Positions 8,151 through 15,726 of a stretch of 64,000 bases of DNA are shown piece after piece; within the stretch, counting starts at the first letter, position 1; each line of letters starts with the position of its first letter. This DNA comes from Lichenicola sp965198575 (GTDB lineage Bacteria; Pseudomonadota; Alphaproteobacteria; Acetobacterales; Acetobacteraceae). A model generated the notes under the pieces. The model saw only the letters and a list, made by a program, of their open reading frames with translations, searched no databases and was not told the origin of the DNA. Made by a program: the position numbers and the translations under genes. Where the stretch lies: assembly GCF_965198575.1 (NCBI RefSeq), contig NZ_OZ240671.1:1364001-1428000 (forward strand). Reading direction: 5' to 3'.

Positions 8151-9089
8151 ATGAGCGTCGTCCTGTTAACCCACCCGGCCTGCCTGGACCACGATCCCGG
8201 CTCCGACCATCCGGAATGCCCCGATCGCCTGCGCGCGGTGCTGCAGGCGCTCGACCATCCGGATTTCGCGACCCTGCACCGCCGGTCGGCACCGGTGGCC
8301 GACGACGCGTTGCTCCGGCTGGCGCATCCGGCCGAGTACATCGCGCGCATCCTGGCGATCCGGCCGCCCGTGGGCGAGGTGGTCCGACTGGACGCCGATA
8401 CCCTGATGAGTGCCGGCAGCGTCGAGGCGGCGCTCCGGTGTGTCGGCGGCGCGTGTGCCGCGGTGGACGCGGTCATGGATGGCGAGGCCGGGGCCGCCTT
8501 CGCGGCGGTCCGACCGCCCGGGCATCATGCGGAAGCCGCGACCCCAATGGGGTTCTGCCTGTTCGGCACGGTGGCGATCGCGGCCCGACATGCGCAGTCG
8601 CGGTGGGGTCTGCGCCGGATCGCCGTGGTCGATTTCGACGTGCATCATGGCAACGGCACGCAGGCGATGCTGCAGGACGATCCGGCGATGTTCTTCGCCA
8701 GCAGCCACCAGCACCCGTGCTACCCGGGCACCGGTGCGGCCTCCGAAACCGGCATCGACGGCAACGTGGTCAACCTCCCGCTACCGCCCGGCAGTGGGTC
8801 CGCCGCCTTCCGGAAGGGCTGGAGCGACACCATCCTGCCAGCCCTCGATCGTTTTGCACCGGAGTTGCTGCTGGTATCCGCCGGCTTCGACGCCCACCAC
8901 GCCGACCCGCTGGCCCAGTTGGAACTCGGAACCGACGATTTCGCCTGGATCACCGAGCGTATGATCGAGGTTGCCGACCGTCATTGCCAGGGCCGGTTGG
9001 TCTCGGTGCTCGAGGGCGGCTACGACCTGGACGCCCTCGCTGCCTCCGTTGCTGCGCATGTGCGGACGTTGATGCAACGAACGGCCTAG
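8151..9089 (+). CDS. histone deacetylase superfamily protein (acetoin utilisation/APAH-like)
   Basis: 312-aa arginase-fold zinc deacetylase. Family motifs are all present: HPECPDR near the N-terminus, PPGHHA with the paired catalytic histidines (about residues 122-127), zinc ligands in VDFDVHHGNGTQ and SAGFDAH, and LEGGYD near the C-terminus. Bacterial members act on small N-acetylated molecules such as acetylpolyamines, or on acetyl-lysine. Located directly downstream of a GNAT acetyltransferase, which suggests (inference only) opposing acetylation chemistry on related substrates. Confidence 0.9.
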   Translation: MSVVLLTHPACLDHDPGSDHPECPDRLRAVLQALDHPDFATLHRRSAPVADDALLRLAHPAEYIARILAIRPPVGEVVRLDADTLMSAGSVEAALRCVGGACAAVDAVMDGEAGAAFAAVRPPGHHAEAATPMGFCLFGTVAIAARHAQSRWGLRRIAVVDFDVHHGNGTQAMLQDDPAMFFASSHQHPCYPGTGAASETGIDGNVVNLPLPPGSGSAAFRKGWSDTILPALDRFAPELLLVSAGFDAHHADPLAQLELGTDDFAWITERMIEVADRHCQGRLVSVLEGGYDLDALAASVAAHVRTLMQRTA

Positions 9090-9112
9090 CGCGCCGCTGA
9101 TCCGAAACAGGT

Positions 9113-10804
9113 TCAGGCGACTCGAACTCCGGCGACGAAGTTGGCGACTTCCTGCGTCAGCTGCTCGGCCCGGCGTGACAGATCATCGGCCGCACCCAGC
9201 ACCTGCGCTGCCGCCGCGCCGGTATCGTTGGCAGCCTGGCTCACTCCGGAGATCGTGGCTGTGACCTGCTGCGTGCTTGCAGCAGTCTGCTGCACGTTCC
9301 GGGCGATCTCGGCCGTGGCAGCGCCCTGCTCCTCGACCGCAGACGCGATATTCGATGCGATCGCGTTGCATTCCTCGATGGTCGCGCCGATTGCCCTGAT
9401 GGCCCTTACGGCTTCCTCCGTCGCGCCCTGGATCTGCGAGACCTGGGCACCGACCTGCTCGGTTGCCTTGACGGTCTGCATTGCAAGGTTCTTGACCTCG
9501 CCGGCCACCACGGCAAACCCCTTGCCGGCATCCCCCGCCCGGGCAGCCTCGATGGTGGCATTCAACGCCAGAAGATTTGTCTGCGCGGCGATACCGGTAA
9601 TGAGTTGCACGACACCTTCGATCGCTCGCGCACCGTCCGCCAGCGCCTGCACGATCGTATCGGTGTGCCTCGCGTCCTCCACCGCTTTTTCGGTGATCTT
9701 CGCCGAGTGGGCAACCTGCCTGCTGATCTCGTTGATCGATGAGGCGAGCTCCTCGGCCGCCGCGGAGACGGTATTCACACCCTTACTTGCATCACCCGCG
9801 GCCGCCGCAACCGTGGTCGCCTGTCGGTCGGTACTGGTCGCGGTCGCCGACATGGACTGCGCCGTCGCCTGCAGCTCGGTCGCACCGGACGACAGCATCG
9901 ACACCAGCGTGCCCACCGTCGTTTCGAATGCGTCGGCAGTCCTGTTCATCGCGGCCTTTTGCGCTTCTGCCGCAGCGGCCTTCGATGTTTCCTGATCGAG
10001 TCTGACCCGCTCTGCCTCGATCATGTTGTCCTTGAAAACTCCGACTGCAGCGGCCATCCCGCCGATCTCGTCGCGTCGGCCGAGACCGGGGATGACGATC
10101 GCCATATCCCGGTCGGCCAACTGCCCCATCGCGACTGTCAGTCTGCTGATCGGCGTGGCGATGCCGCGGATCATCGACCAGCCGATGAAGAGGCTCAGTG
10201 CAGCCATCGCGCTGAGGGTGGCAAGGATCCATGTGTGGGCAGAGTCGGCCAGGGACGCTCCAAGAAGGCCCGCCTCCTTTCCGCTGCGGAGCTGGAAATC
10301 GAGGTCGTTGCTGATGGCGGCACGAACAGCCTTCATGCCTACGCTGAGTTCCCCGTTCAGGAAGGCGACCTGCTCGGTTTTTGTGCCGCGGCTTAGTATC
10401 TCCGTGTACTTGTCCGACAGCTGGCCGAAACGGCCCCATGCATCCGTTATCAGACTGGCAAGGTGGCTCTCCTCACCAGGCGCGATCGCTGCCAGGTAAG
10501 TCCGGAAGACGTCGTTGAAAAGCCGTGCCTGCTGCTGCACTTCACCTGCGTCGTGGCTCGCCGCAGCGCCTGTCGCATCGACCAGAAGCGCCTGGTTGAC
10601 CCGCAAGCGTTCGGAGAACCGTGCCATGTCGCCAAGGGCGCGGCTCGCAGGCAGCCACTTGGTGCGCAGTTCGGTCGCCACGGCGCTGACGGCCTGCAGC
10701 CGCTCCATCGAAAAGACGCCGAGACCAATGGTGCTGCAGAACACCAGTCCGAAAGCCAGGAGGAATTTTGCCCGGATGTTGAGACCGGGCCGCGCTGCGC
10801 TCAC
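9113..10804 (-). CDS. methyl-accepting chemotaxis protein
   Basis: 563-aa chemoreceptor. TM1 at about residues 13-33 and TM2 at about 193-214 (TWILATLSAMAALSLFIGW) flank a helical periplasmic sensor (4-helix-bundle type). A HAMP domain follows (ISRLTVAMGQLADRDM...RRDEIGGMA), then the cytoplasmic signalling domain with the hairpin tip AAQTNLLALNATIEAARAG. The GTG at 10804 is chosen because AAGGA lies 7 nt upstream; a GTG at 10840 would add 12 residues without a ribosome site. No C-terminal NWE[S/T]F pentapeptide is present. No chemotaxis operon adjoins it, so this is an orphan receptor. The ligand is unknown. Confidence 0.93.
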   Translation of the reverse strand: MSAARPGLNIRAKFLLAFGLVFCSTIGLGVFSMERLQAVSAVATELRTKWLPASRALGDMARFSERLRVNQALLVDATGAAASHDAGEVQQQARLFNDVFRTYLAAIAPGEESHLASLITDAWGRFGQLSDKYTEILSRGTKTEQVAFLNGELSVGMKAVRAAISNDLDFQLRSGKEAGLLGASLADSAHTWILATLSAMAALSLFIGWSMIRGIATPISRLTVAMGQLADRDMAIVIPGLGRRDEIGGMAAAVGVFKDNMIEAERVRLDQETSKAAAAEAQKAAMNRTADAFETTVGTLVSMLSSGATELQATAQSMSATATSTDRQATTVAAAAGDASKGVNTVSAAAEELASSINEISRQVAHSAKITEKAVEDARHTDTIVQALADGARAIEGVVQLITGIAAQTNLLALNATIEAARAGDAGKGFAVVAGEVKNLAMQTVKATEQVGAQVSQIQGATEEAVRAIRAIGATIEECNAIASNIASAVEEQGAATAEIARNVQQTAASTQQVTATISGVSQAANDTGAAAAQVLGAADDLSRRAEQLTQEVANFVAGVRVA

Positions 10805-10895
10805 CGTTTTTTCCTTCGCGACATGTCGAGGCGTTCGCACGCTCGACCATAAGACGCAGAGGATTAACGGACCGTTACGGCCACCAGCCGATGCG

Positions 10896-11489
10896 TCAGC
10901 TGCTCGACTTGCCGAGCAGGCCGTCGCGGAGTTCCTCGGACGGCGGGGTGGTGCCGAGGTCGGAATCCAGGATGGTGCGGCCGAAGGCCGGGTCGTCGAT
11001 CTTCGTCACCTGGGCGCCGTTGAACAGCACCTGCACGCCGCTGTCGGTGACGATGAAGCCGGTGCGATCACCAGGCTGGACCGGGCGCACGGTCCCGAGC
11101 AGCTTCTCGAACGCCACCTTGTCGCCATCGGTGCAGACGTGTTTCGAGCAATACAGCCTGCTCGAGGCCAGATACATCTGGTGCACCCGGTCGACCGCGG
11201 CGCCGCGCAGGAACTGCATGAACAGCGCCTTGGGGCCCTTCTCCGACAGCGCCGCGCCGGCATCGCTGGTCTTTTGCGGCAGATAGAGTGCGCCGACATA
11301 GCCGTTGATGTGCAGCAGGGTGAAAGCCCGCACCCCCATGCCGTTCAGCACCAGGGTGGTGCCGTCGACCTGCAGGGTGTCGGGCATGGTGACGCCGGCC
11401 TTGGTGCCGGCACTGGCAAGGTCAGGGTGGGCCAGGATCGTGAGCGTCGTGACGGCGGCGGCGAGACACGGCGAGAGGCGACGGATCAT
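10896..11489 (-). CDS. chalcone isomerase-like periplasmic protein
   Basis: 197-aa protein with a signal peptide (MIRRLSPCLAAAVTTLTILA...ASA) followed by a chalcone-isomerase-like fold: LVLNGMGVRAFTLLHINGYVGALYLPQKTSD, then ALFMQFLRGAAVDRVHQMYLASSRLY and the C-terminal DRTGFIVTDSGVQVLFNGAQV. Bacterial members of this family lack known isomerase activity and are exported proteins of unknown role, sometimes suggested to bind fatty acids. The ATG at 11489 is selected because it opens directly on the signal peptide. Two cysteines (YCSKHVC) could form a disulfide. Confidence 0.82.
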   Translation of the reverse strand: MIRRLSPCLAAAVTTLTILAHPDLASAGTKAGVTMPDTLQVDGTTLVLNGMGVRAFTLLHINGYVGALYLPQKTSDAGAALSEKGPKALFMQFLRGAAVDRVHQMYLASSRLYCSKHVCTDGDKVAFEKLLGTVRPVQPGDRTGFIVTDSGVQVLFNGAQVTKIDDPAFGRTILDSDLGTTPPSEELRDGLLGKSSS

Positions 11490-11600
11490 TGATTTCCTCG
11501 TGGCAGTCGTCCGGAGCCCTGATCGGCGCCGCAGGAAAGCATGAGCCGACCGCCGCCGCCAGATCACCCCGTCAGGGCCGGGAACGGCGGGGCAGCAGCA

Positions 11601-13154
11601 CTACGCCGCCGCACCCGGCAACGTTTCCCACCCCGGCCCGACAATCACGGCGATGCGCCGGCCGGTGGCATCCTGGCGCAACACCAGCACGTCGCGCTCC
11701 TCGAGATAATGCAGCTGGCGACGGGCGCGGCCGGTCGAGTGGGTGCCGTAGGCGCGGGCGATCTCGAGGTCGGACGGGCATGGCAGCCGGCGATGGGCCG
11801 CCTGCGCCACCAGCAGGAACACGCCCTGCACATCCTCCGGCAGCGACGCCCCGGTGCGGATCACCGCCTGCCAGTCCGGCGCCTCCGCACCGACCTCGTC
11901 GAGACCGGCGCGCGCGGTGGCGAGCGCCTTTCGGAAGCCGGCAAGATCGAGCGCGTCGCGTCCCAGACCCTCGATCCGGCAGCGCACCAGGAAATCCTGA
12001 TACAGCACGTGCACCGGACGGAAACCGGCCTCCGGCTCCGCGTCGTGATCGGCCAGCATGGCGCGCAGCACGACCTGCATGCGCTGGCGGTCGTGCGCGG
12101 CGTCCTCCAGCGTCGGCTGCACGGGCGACGCGCGGGTCAAACCGCCGTCCCCTGCATCCGGCAATCCGGGAGCGCTGGCCCGGGTCGCCCCGTGAGCCGA
12201 GAGCTGCGCCAGGATGTCCGGCGGCGGCGGTCCGGGCATGCGCCGGGGGCGCGGCGTGCCGGTCGATGAGGGCGGCGTCAGGATCAGCTCGCGCATGTCC
12301 TTTTCGGAGGCCGCGGGTGCGAGCGGCAGCAGGCCCGGGCCGGCAGAACGACTTTCGGTCACCACCGCGCCGATTCCGACGGTGATCGGCCGACGCGACA
12401 AGGCCGGACCCAGGGCCACGAACCGCCCGCGGCCGAGATCGCGGAAGCTCTCCGCCTGGCGCCGCTCCATGCCGAGCAGGTCGGCGGCGCGCGCCATGTC
12501 GATATCGAGGAAGGTGCGCCCCATCAGGAAGTTGGTGGCCTCGGCGGCGACGTTCTTGGCCAGCTTGGCGAGGCGCTGGGTGGCGATCACCCCGGCCAGC
12601 CCGCGCTTGCGACCGCGGCACATCAGGTTGGTCATGGCCCCGAGCGAGGCGCGCCTGGCCTCGTCGGACACCTCGCCGGCGACCGCGGGCGCGAACAGCT
12701 GCGCCTCGTCGACCACCACCAGGACCGGGTACCAGCTCTCCCGGGGCGCATCGAACATGCCGCCGAGGAAGGCGCTGGCGCGGCGCATCTGCTGCTCGGC
12801 GTCGATGCCCTCGAGGTTCAGCACCACCGGCACCCGGTGGGTCCGCATCCGCTCACCGGCGGCGGCAAGCCCGGCCTCGTCATGCTCGGCAGCATCGATC
12901 ACCAGGTGGCCGAAGCGCTCGGCCAGGCTGACGAAGTCGCCCTCGGGATCGATCACCGCCTGCTGCACCCAGGCGGCACTCTGCTCCAGCAGGCGGCGCA
13001 GCAGATGCGACTTGCCCGACCCGGAATTGCCCTGCACCAGCAGGCGCGTCGACAGCAGCTCCTCGAGGTCGAGCAGCGCCGGCTCGCCGATGCCTGTCAG
13101 GCCGCCGGTGGACCCGGTCTCGACCCGGGTGCCGATCTCGATCGCGACGGTCAT
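11601..13154 (-). CDS. HerA/VirB4-like ATPase (DUF87-type)
   Basis: 517-aa P-loop ATPase of the HerA/FtsK class. Walker A is LLVQGNSGSGKSHLLRRLL (about residues 39-57), Walker B is PVLVVVDEAQLF, and ATQRLAKLAKNVAAEATNFLMG is the sensor/arginine-finger region. A Pro-rich linker leads to a C-terminal winged-helix-like module (LEIARAYGTHSTGRARRQLHYLEERDVL). Such proteins act in DNA translocation or end processing, usually with NurA, but no nurA is nearby. The start overlaps the stop of an upstream mini-ORF as ATGA. The first 27 codons are duplicated twice upstream (see 13151-13314). Last gene of an aminotransferase-flavoprotein-mini-ORF operon. Confidence 0.85.
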   Translation of the reverse strand: MTVAIEIGTRVETGSTGGLTGIGEPALLDLEELLSTRLLVQGNSGSGKSHLLRRLLEQSAAWVQQAVIDPEGDFVSLAERFGHLVIDAAEHDEAGLAAAGERMRTHRVPVVLNLEGIDAEQQMRRASAFLGGMFDAPRESWYPVLVVVDEAQLFAPAVAGEVSDEARRASLGAMTNLMCRGRKRGLAGVIATQRLAKLAKNVAAEATNFLMGRTFLDIDMARAADLLGMERRQAESFRDLGRGRFVALGPALSRRPITVGIGAVVTESRSAGPGLLPLAPAASEKDMRELILTPPSSTGTPRPRRMPGPPPPDILAQLSAHGATRASAPGLPDAGDGGLTRASPVQPTLEDAAHDRQRMQVVLRAMLADHDAEPEAGFRPVHVLYQDFLVRCRIEGLGRDALDLAGFRKALATARAGLDEVGAEAPDWQAVIRTGASLPEDVQGVFLLVAQAAHRRLPCPSDLEIARAYGTHSTGRARRQLHYLEERDVLVLRQDATGRRIAVIVGPGWETLPGAAA

Positions 13155-13234
13155 GCGGCGCGCCCGCCGAGGCTTGAGAACCAGCCCGTGCGACGGATCT
13201 CGACCCGGGCGCCGATCTCCAATGCCACAGTCAT
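13151..13234 (-). CDS. 27-aa mini-ORF 2, truncated duplicate of ATPase N-terminus
   Basis: Encodes 27 residues starting MTVALEIGARVEI and ending GGRAA. The first 12 residues mirror the ATPase start MTVAIEIGTRVET; the rest diverges. Its TGA overlaps the ATPase ATG (ATGA at 13154-13151), and its own ATG overlaps the TGA of mini-ORF 1. If translated it would couple translation into the ATPase gene by termination-reinitiation. No separate ribosome site is evident. Whether the peptide itself has a function is unknown. Confidence 0.5.
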   Translation of the reverse strand: MTVALEIGARVEIRRTGWFSSLGGRAA

Positions 13235-13314
13235 CGTGCCGGCTCACCAAGGCCGGAGGGCCCACCGTCAGGGCCGGTTTCGACGCGAAAGCCGACCTCG
13301 ATCGCGACGGTCAT
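13231..13314 (-). CDS. 27-aa mini-ORF 1, truncated duplicate of ATPase N-terminus
   Basis: Encodes 27 residues starting MTVAIEVGFRVETG and ending GLGEPAR. It matches the ATPase residues 1-26 along its whole length (same TG-x-x-GG-x-x-G-[IL]-GEPA pattern), then stops at a TGA where the ATPase continues into its domain. Its ATG overlaps the TGA of the flavoprotein gene and its TGA overlaps the ATG of mini-ORF 2. Conservation of residues rather than random drift suggests either recent duplication or selection; this cannot be decided from one sequence. Confidence 0.5.
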   Translation of the reverse strand: MTVAIEVGFRVETGPDGGPSGLGEPAR

Positions 13315-14528
13315 GGTATGCGCTCCGCCAGCCAGGCCAGTAGCCCGTGGGCGGCGGCGCGGCCGGTGGCGATCGCGGCCTGCAGCAGGTAGCCGCCGGT
13401 GGGGGCCTCCCAGTCGAGCATCTCGCCGGCGACGAAACTGCCGGGGCGGGCACGCAGCATGAAGCGGTCGTCCACACCTTGCATGGAGACGCCGCCGGCG
13501 GTGGAAATGGCGCGGTCCATCTCGGCCGGGGCTGTCAGCACGATCGGCAGCGCCTTGAGCAGCCCCGCCAGTGCCACCGGATCGCGCGGCGGGGGCGTAT
13601 CGCCGATCTCGCGCAGCAGCCCGATCGCCACCGGCGCCAACGACAGCGCCTTGCGCAACGTGTTGGACAGGCTCTCCCGGCCGCGCACCCGGGCGAGCCG
13701 CGCCGCGAGTTCGGCAGCCTGCATGTCCGGCCGCAGATCGAGCGTCAGCACGGCGCGCCCCGTACGCTCGATCTCGTCACGCAGAGCCGCCGCCAGAGGA
13801 TACACCGCACCACCCTCCAGGCCGTCCGCGGTCACGATCATGTCGCCGCGTGACATGCGATCGCCCGACCGGAGCGCTACCGACTTCAGCGGCGTGCCGG
13901 AATGGCGTTCGGCGAACGGTGCCGACCAGCCGACGACGAAGCCGCAATTCGCCGGCCGGAACGGGACCACCGGCACACCCGCATCGGCAAGCGGGCCGCT
14001 CCATGCGCCGTCGGAGCCGAGCCTGGCCCAGCTTGCACCACCGAGCGCCAGCAACGTGGCATCGGGATGGATCAGCTCCGGGCCGTCCGGGGTGTCGAGC
14101 CGCACGGCGGCCGCATCGTCGAAGCCGGCGAAGCGACAGCGGGTGCGCAGGGTCACGCCGAGCCCGTCCAGCCGCGCGAGCCAGGCACGCAGCAGCGGCG
14201 ACGCCTTCATCGCGCGCGGAAACACCCGGCCGCTGCTGCCGACGAAGCAGGGCTGACCCAGCGCCTCGGCCCAGTCGCGCAGGGCCGCCGGGGGAAACGC
14301 CTCGATCGCCGGACGGAGCCAGGGCTCGGCCGCCTCGTACTGCTGCAGGAAGCTCTCGAGCGGCTCGGAATGGGTGATGTTGAGGCCGCCCCGCCCCGCC
14401 ATCAGCAGCTTGCGCCCGGGGCTCGGCATCCGGTCGTACACCGTGACCCTGCAACGTGGTGCCAGCAGTTCGGCCGCAGCCAGACCGGCCGGCCCGGCGC
14501 CGATCACCGCGACGGTCGGTTCAGCCAC
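13311..14528 (-). CDS. NAD(P)/FAD-dependent oxidoreductase (TIGR03862/BaiN-like flavoprotein)
   Basis: 405-aa flavoprotein. The N-terminal FAD dinucleotide-binding motif is VAVIGAGPAGLAAAELL, followed by the family-typical PGRKLLMAGRGGLNITHSEP. A central inserted domain is followed by the C-terminal FAD contact TAGGVSMQ...GEMLDWEAPTGGYLLQAA. The start is the GTG at 14528, which overlaps the aminotransferase stop (GTGGCTGA) and begins right at the FAD motif. The gene ends ATGA into the first mini-ORF. Members of this family are usually annotated as HI0933-like oxidoreductases; a role in tRNA dihydrouridine formation or steroid reduction is known for some, but the substrate here is unknown. Confidence 0.88.
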   Translation of the reverse strand: MAEPTVAVIGAGPAGLAAAELLAPRCRVTVYDRMPSPGRKLLMAGRGGLNITHSEPLESFLQQYEAAEPWLRPAIEAFPPAALRDWAEALGQPCFVGSSGRVFPRAMKASPLLRAWLARLDGLGVTLRTRCRFAGFDDAAAVRLDTPDGPELIHPDATLLALGGASWARLGSDGAWSGPLADAGVPVVPFRPANCGFVVGWSAPFAERHSGTPLKSVALRSGDRMSRGDMIVTADGLEGGAVYPLAAALRDEIERTGRAVLTLDLRPDMQAAELAARLARVRGRESLSNTLRKALSLAPVAIGLLREIGDTPPPRDPVALAGLLKALPIVLTAPAEMDRAISTAGGVSMQGVDDRFMLRARPGSFVAGEMLDWEAPTGGYLLQAAIATGRAAAHGLLAWLAERIP

Positions 14529-15693
14529 GGAAGGCGGCCAGGCGATCGGTCGCCTCGAGGATGTCCGCCTCCGGGCCGCAATAGCTGAACCGGATGCTGC
14601 GATGGCCGCGCACGGCGTCGAAATCCACGCCAGGCGTGGCAGCCACCCCGACCTCGGCCAGCAGCCTGGCGCAGAAGCTCGTGCTATCGTGGCTGCGGGC
14701 GCCGATATCGGCATAGATATAGAAGGCGCCCTGCGCCGGGCAGAGATCGTCGAACCCGACCTGCGGCAGCCGTGCCAGCAGATGCGCCCGCGACCGGCGA
14801 TAGCGATCGAGATTGGCGGCGATCTCGTCGCCGGCGTCGAAGGCGGCCTCGGCGGCGATCTGCGAGACGTGCGGCGCGCTGATGAACAGGTTCTGCTTCA
14901 GCCGCTCGACCGGGCGCAGCAGGTCCTCGGGCAGCACCAGCCAGCCGACCCGCCAGCCGGTCATGCTCCAGTATTTCGAGAAGCTGTTGATGACGATGGC
15001 GCTGTCGCTGAACGCGGCCGCGGTGGCCGGCGGCGTCTCCCAGTTCAGGCCGTGATAGATCTCGTCGCTGACCAGGCGGATGCCGTTCGCGTGGCAGAAC
15101 CGCGCCAGGCTCGCGAGTTCGTCGGCGTCCAGCGTGGTGCCGGCCGGATTGCAGGGGCTGGCGACGATTAGCCCGTCCGGCAGGCCTTCCGGGGTTTCGG
15201 CCATCGCTTCCAGCAGCGCCACGGTCGGCTGGAACCGGCTGGAGGCGTCGGTCGGCAGCACCACCGGCTGCATGCCGAGCGCGTGCAGGATGTTGACGTA
15301 GGGTGGGTAGTACGGGCTCGCCAGCGCGATGCGGTCGCCGGGATCGAAAGCCGCCAGGAACGCCAGCAGGAACCCGCCGGACGCGCCGGTGGTCACGACG
15401 ACGCGCTCGATCGGCACCGTGGCGTCGTAGAATTCGGCGTAGTGCCGGGCGATCCGCTGGCGCAGCGACACCAGCCCCTGGGCCTCGGTGTAGCCCATCG
15501 GCAGCACGTCGGAGAGTGCGCGCTGCACCGCCTGCATCGCGATCATCGGCGCACCGGTGGCCGGCTGGCCGACCTCGAGCCGGATGATCCGGGGCTCACC
15601 GGCCGCGAGCGCCGCCTGCCGGGCGTTGGCCGCGCGCACCACTTCCATCGCCAGGAACGGCTGCAGCGACGCGCCTGCCCCAACCTTCAGCAT
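14521..15693 (-). CDS. PLP-dependent aminotransferase, class I/II
   Basis: 390-aa fold-type I aminotransferase. Visible hallmarks: EVGQPATGAP substrate loop, VVTTGASGGFLLAF cofactor phosphate region, SPCNPAGTTL with the conserved Asn-Pro, VSDEIYHGL with the PLP-ring Asp and Tyr, SFSKYWSMTGWRVGW with the Schiff-base Lys, and RFSYC near the C-terminus with the carboxylate-binding Arg. The amino acid used is not determinable; aspartate/aromatic-type enzymes share this layout. First gene of the minus-strand operon, overlapping the flavoprotein by 8 bp. The start ATG follows a short spacer after the GGT-like gene stop. Confidence 0.92.
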   Translation of the reverse strand: MLKVGAGASLQPFLAMEVVRAANARQAALAAGEPRIIRLEVGQPATGAPMIAMQAVQRALSDVLPMGYTEAQGLVSLRQRIARHYAEFYDATVPIERVVVTTGASGGFLLAFLAAFDPGDRIALASPYYPPYVNILHALGMQPVVLPTDASSRFQPTVALLEAMAETPEGLPDGLIVASPCNPAGTTLDADELASLARFCHANGIRLVSDEIYHGLNWETPPATAAAFSDSAIVINSFSKYWSMTGWRVGWLVLPEDLLRPVERLKQNLFISAPHVSQIAAEAAFDAGDEIAANLDRYRRSRAHLLARLPQVGFDDLCPAQGAFYIYADIGARSHDSTSFCARLLAEVGVAATPGVDFDAVRGHRSIRFSYCGPEADILEATDRLAAFRG

Positions 15694-15726
15694 CGCGACC
15701 CGTTCCGGCGAACCGTCGGGTGGTGG

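Larger units (their letters stand above)
13075..13314 (-). repeat. three tandem 80-bp copies of the ATPase gene start
   Basis: Units at 13235-13314, 13155-13234 and 13075-13154 (the last is the real 5' end of the ATPase gene) each begin with ATGAC[C/T]GT. The first and third stay similar along most of their length; the middle one is similar for about 38 bp and then diverges. The period is exactly 80 bp, not a multiple of 3, so each copy shifts frame relative to the next. Every copy is closed by a TGA that overlaps the next ATG (ATGA). Confidence 0.85.

Noticed and set aside
13075..13314. Assembly duplication as explanation of the 80-bp repeat
   Set aside because: The copies differ at many positions, so a simple assembly artefact is unlikely.
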